From: Burkholderiaceae bacterium
GTDB lineage: Bacteria > Pseudomonadota > Gammaproteobacteria > Burkholderiales > Burkholderiaceae
Assembly: GCA_947461805.1 (NCBI GenBank)
Contig: CANHMJ010000068.1
Location: 1-7,312, forward strand
Reading direction: 5' to 3'
Length of the DNA stretch: 7,312 nucleotides
Shown here: one piece after another, positions 6,077-7,312 of the stretch
How positions within the stretch are numbered: the stretch's first letter is position 1
Layout: each line of letters begins with the position of its first letter
Notes under the pieces: model-generated
Told to the model about the DNA's origin: nothing
What the model saw: only the letters and a program-made list of their open reading frames with translations
Databases searched by the model: none
Made by a program: the position numbers and the translations under genes

Positions 6077-6758
6077 ATCGACGAAGGATTGGCTTGGGTA
6101 AATTGGCCGATGCCGCAAAGAGATCGGCCTCCAACTGCTGCAAAATCTCAGCGAGCGCACGTTGTTGACCCAATACCAAGGTTTGCGGCAGGTTATTCGC
6201 TAATGCTACGCGCTGCGTATAGCGCTTCGCCGTAATTAATGGCGTAGGCAAATTGGGGTTGGTTACCGTCAAAAAGAATTGGACAGACACCACCGCCTCT
6301 GATTTTTCGCGGTAATCGCCGTAGAGCTCATCGATGGTTGCCTGCAGTGTGTAATATGGGAAAAAACTGGTGCCCTGCGCCACCGTAAGCCGAAAGATAC
6401 CGGACTGATCAAGCCACTGCCGTGTTGCATTGGAGAACATATTGCTTGGGGTAGCAATATAGGTGTTGTAAAAGTCTTTTTCATATTGCTGGTCGCCTAG
6501 GCGGTAAACCAAAGACTTGGTATCAAATGGTGTTGTTACAGAGAATGACCCCATCTTTAACCACAGGGGCGATTGCATCGTGCGCGGGGCGCCAGTACGT
6601 TCCGGCGCCACTAGCCAATTAGCGGCTTCAATTGGAGGCCGCGTGGGTGCACACGCCGACAAGGAAAAACCAAGCAAGATTAGCAATAAGAGGCCCGCAA
6701 TGCGCTGCAGAAAAGGATGCTGTTGGCCGGTCGTTGGATCTAAGGTCAGTAAACTCAT
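6075..6758 (-). CDS. PqiC-like ABC transporter auxiliary lipoprotein
   Basis: A 227-residue lipoprotein of the ABC-type transport auxiliary (PqiC/DUF330) family, the usual outer-membrane partner of MCE-domain lipid transporters. The type II signal peptide has hydrophobic core GLLLLILLGFSL and lipobox LSAC, with lipidation at Cys36. The n-region of about 20 residues is longer than usual. The mature domain shows the expected order: ANWLVAPER, LWLKMGSFSV, LVYRLGDQQYEKDFYNTYIA, then ATRQWLDQSGIF and a mixed alpha/beta C-terminal half with VVSVQFFLTV. The start at 6758 is preferred over the upstream in-frame ATG at 6821. It gives an ATGA overlap with the MlaD-like gene, has GGAG seven bases upstream, and places the hydrophobic core near the N-terminus. 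It is translationally coupled to the preceding gene and followed by a hairpin. Confidence 0.9.
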   Translation of the reverse strand: MSLLTLDPTTGQQHPFLQRIAGLLLLILLGFSLSACAPTRPPIEAANWLVAPERTGAPRTMQSPLWLKMGSFSVTTPFDTKSLVYRLGDQQYEKDFYNTYIATPSNMFSNATRQWLDQSGIFRLTVAQGTSFFPYYTLQATIDELYGDYREKSEAVVSVQFFLTVTNPNLPTPLITAKRYTQRVALANNLPQTLVLGQQRALAEILQQLEADLFAASANLPKPILRR

Positions 6759-7312
6759 TTTTGTACTCCGGTCGCACCAGGATTGACTGGAAATTGAATG
6801 CGGGCTGGTGGCTCGCTCCAAATTAAAGAAGACGGTGAGCGACTGGCAATTCGCATTAGATCATTGAGCTGTTCGCTAGCTTGCTTGAGGTTTTCGATGG
6901 TGGTTGCAGTGTCGCCCTGCGCACTACTCAGCATTTGCCGCAACACCACTGAACTAGCTACTAACTCTTGGGTGAGCAGCTCCAGCTCGGCATTGCTAGT
7001 CACGCCATTCATCTTGGCAAGCAAGGTGTTTAGCTCCTGCACCGACTGGGCTATCCCTTGATTGCCTTTGCCACTCCCTGCCAATACGGTATTGAGATTG
7101 CTTACCAGCGAATCAAATTTTTGCTGGGTTTCTACCAAATTCAATGCGCTTAAATTAGTCACTACTTTTTGTAAGCCGGAGAAGATTTCATCTGCCGGAC
7201 TGGGTGATGATGGGATGACGGGATATTCTGGCTTCCACGTATAAGAGAGCATGGGGGACTCTGAATTAGGCGCCTCAAAATCAAGTTCAATGTAATTGAC
7301 GCCAGTAATGCC
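6755..7312 (-). CDS. MlaD/MCE-family lipid transport protein, C-terminal part
   Basis: The last 185 codons of a gene whose start lies beyond the right edge. The visible part opens with GITGVNYIELDFEAP, typical of the end of an MCE domain (compare LxGxTGxxYIEL). It continues with a proline-rich joint (YPVIPSSPSPADEIF) and then a long helical stretch at about visible residues 45-160 rich in L, Q, N, S and E with no Cys. This is the pattern of periplasmic substrate-binding MCE proteins of the Mla/Pqi type, which form hexameric rings or tubes carrying phospholipids between the membranes. An internal ATG at 7252 is not the start, because the frame stays open with family-like sequence to the edge. 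The stop overlaps the lipoprotein ATG by ATGA. MlaE-like permease and ATPase genes are expected further upstream, off the window. Confidence 0.9.
   Translation of the reverse strand, partial: GITGVNYIELDFEAPNSESPMLSYTWKPEYPVIPSSPSPADEIFSGLQKVVTNLSALNLVETQQKFDSLVSNLNTVLAGSGKGNQGIAQSVQELNTLLAKMNGVTSNAELELLTQELVASSVVLRQMLSSAQGDTATTIENLKQASEQLNDLMRIASRSPSSLIWSEPPARIQFPVNPGATGVQK

Noticed and set aside
6759..6821. Upstream ATG at 6821 as the lipoprotein start, adding 21 residues
   Set aside because: The added segment contains no signal-like sequence and would overlap the MlaD-like gene by 67 bp. The ATG at 6758 has a good GGAG and the typical ATGA overlap.
7250..7252. ATG at 7252 as the start of a short 165-residue protein
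   Set aside because: The frame continues upstream to the window edge with GITGVNYIELDFEAP, typical MCE-domain sequence, so the gene is cut by the window rather than starting here.
1..7312. Mobile elements, CRISPR arrays, tRNA or rRNA genes, toxin-antitoxin or defence genes
   Set aside because: No transposase, integrase, terminal inverted repeats, regularly spaced direct repeats or cloverleaf-like sequence were seen. The genes are housekeeping or envelope functions with uniform composition.

Overview
The window is about 7.3 kb of densely coding bacterial chromosome of moderate GC. Gene content and protein signatures suggest a betaproteobacterium of the order Burkholderiales. Polynucleobacter or a close relative is the best guess, from recall of the acetolactate synthase N-terminus and the sigma/DUF3619/DUF3106/RDD gene order; no search was run. 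There are no RNA genes, CRISPR arrays, insertion sequences or phage genes.

Layout. (1) Positions 1-230, minus strand: the 5' end of a biosynthetic acetolactate synthase large subunit, which runs off the left edge. (2) Positions 231-426: a divergent intergenic region with a ribosome binding site for the synthase, an imperfect 19-bp dyad and a weak ECF-like promoter match. (3) Positions 427-2654, plus strand: a compact four-gene unit made of an ECF-type sigma factor, a DUF3619 single-pass membrane protein (candidate anti-sigma), a secreted DUF3106 protein with an 18-residue aromatic/LS repeat, and an RDD-family membrane protein. Genes 1/2 and 3/4 overlap by ATGA. (4) Positions 2655-2685: a short convergent junction with small palindromes. 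(5) Positions 2686-5989, minus strand: a degenerate SDR-family protein followed 7 bp later by a large YbbP-type ABC permease with a GTG start. (6) Positions 5990-6077: a spacer with a long imperfect hairpin that starts at the stop codon of the upstream lipoprotein gene. (7) Positions 6075-7312, minus strand: the end of an MCE/MlaD-type lipid-transport operon, with the C-terminal part of an MlaD-family protein overlapping (ATGA) a PqiC-like auxiliary lipoprotein.

How the genes work together. The MlaD-like protein and the lipoprotein should belong to one phospholipid or hydrophobic-substrate transporter across the periplasm, with its permease and ATPase beyond the right edge. The SDR and YbbP-like genes are probably co-transcribed, but no ATPase gene for the permease lies beside them. 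The sigma unit looks like a self-contained envelope-sensing regulon: sigma factor, membrane-bound partner, periplasmic repeat protein and membrane protein. It is the least characterised part of the window and the best candidate for new biology. Otherwise the region reads as ordinary vertically inherited chromosome, with no sign of recent transfer.
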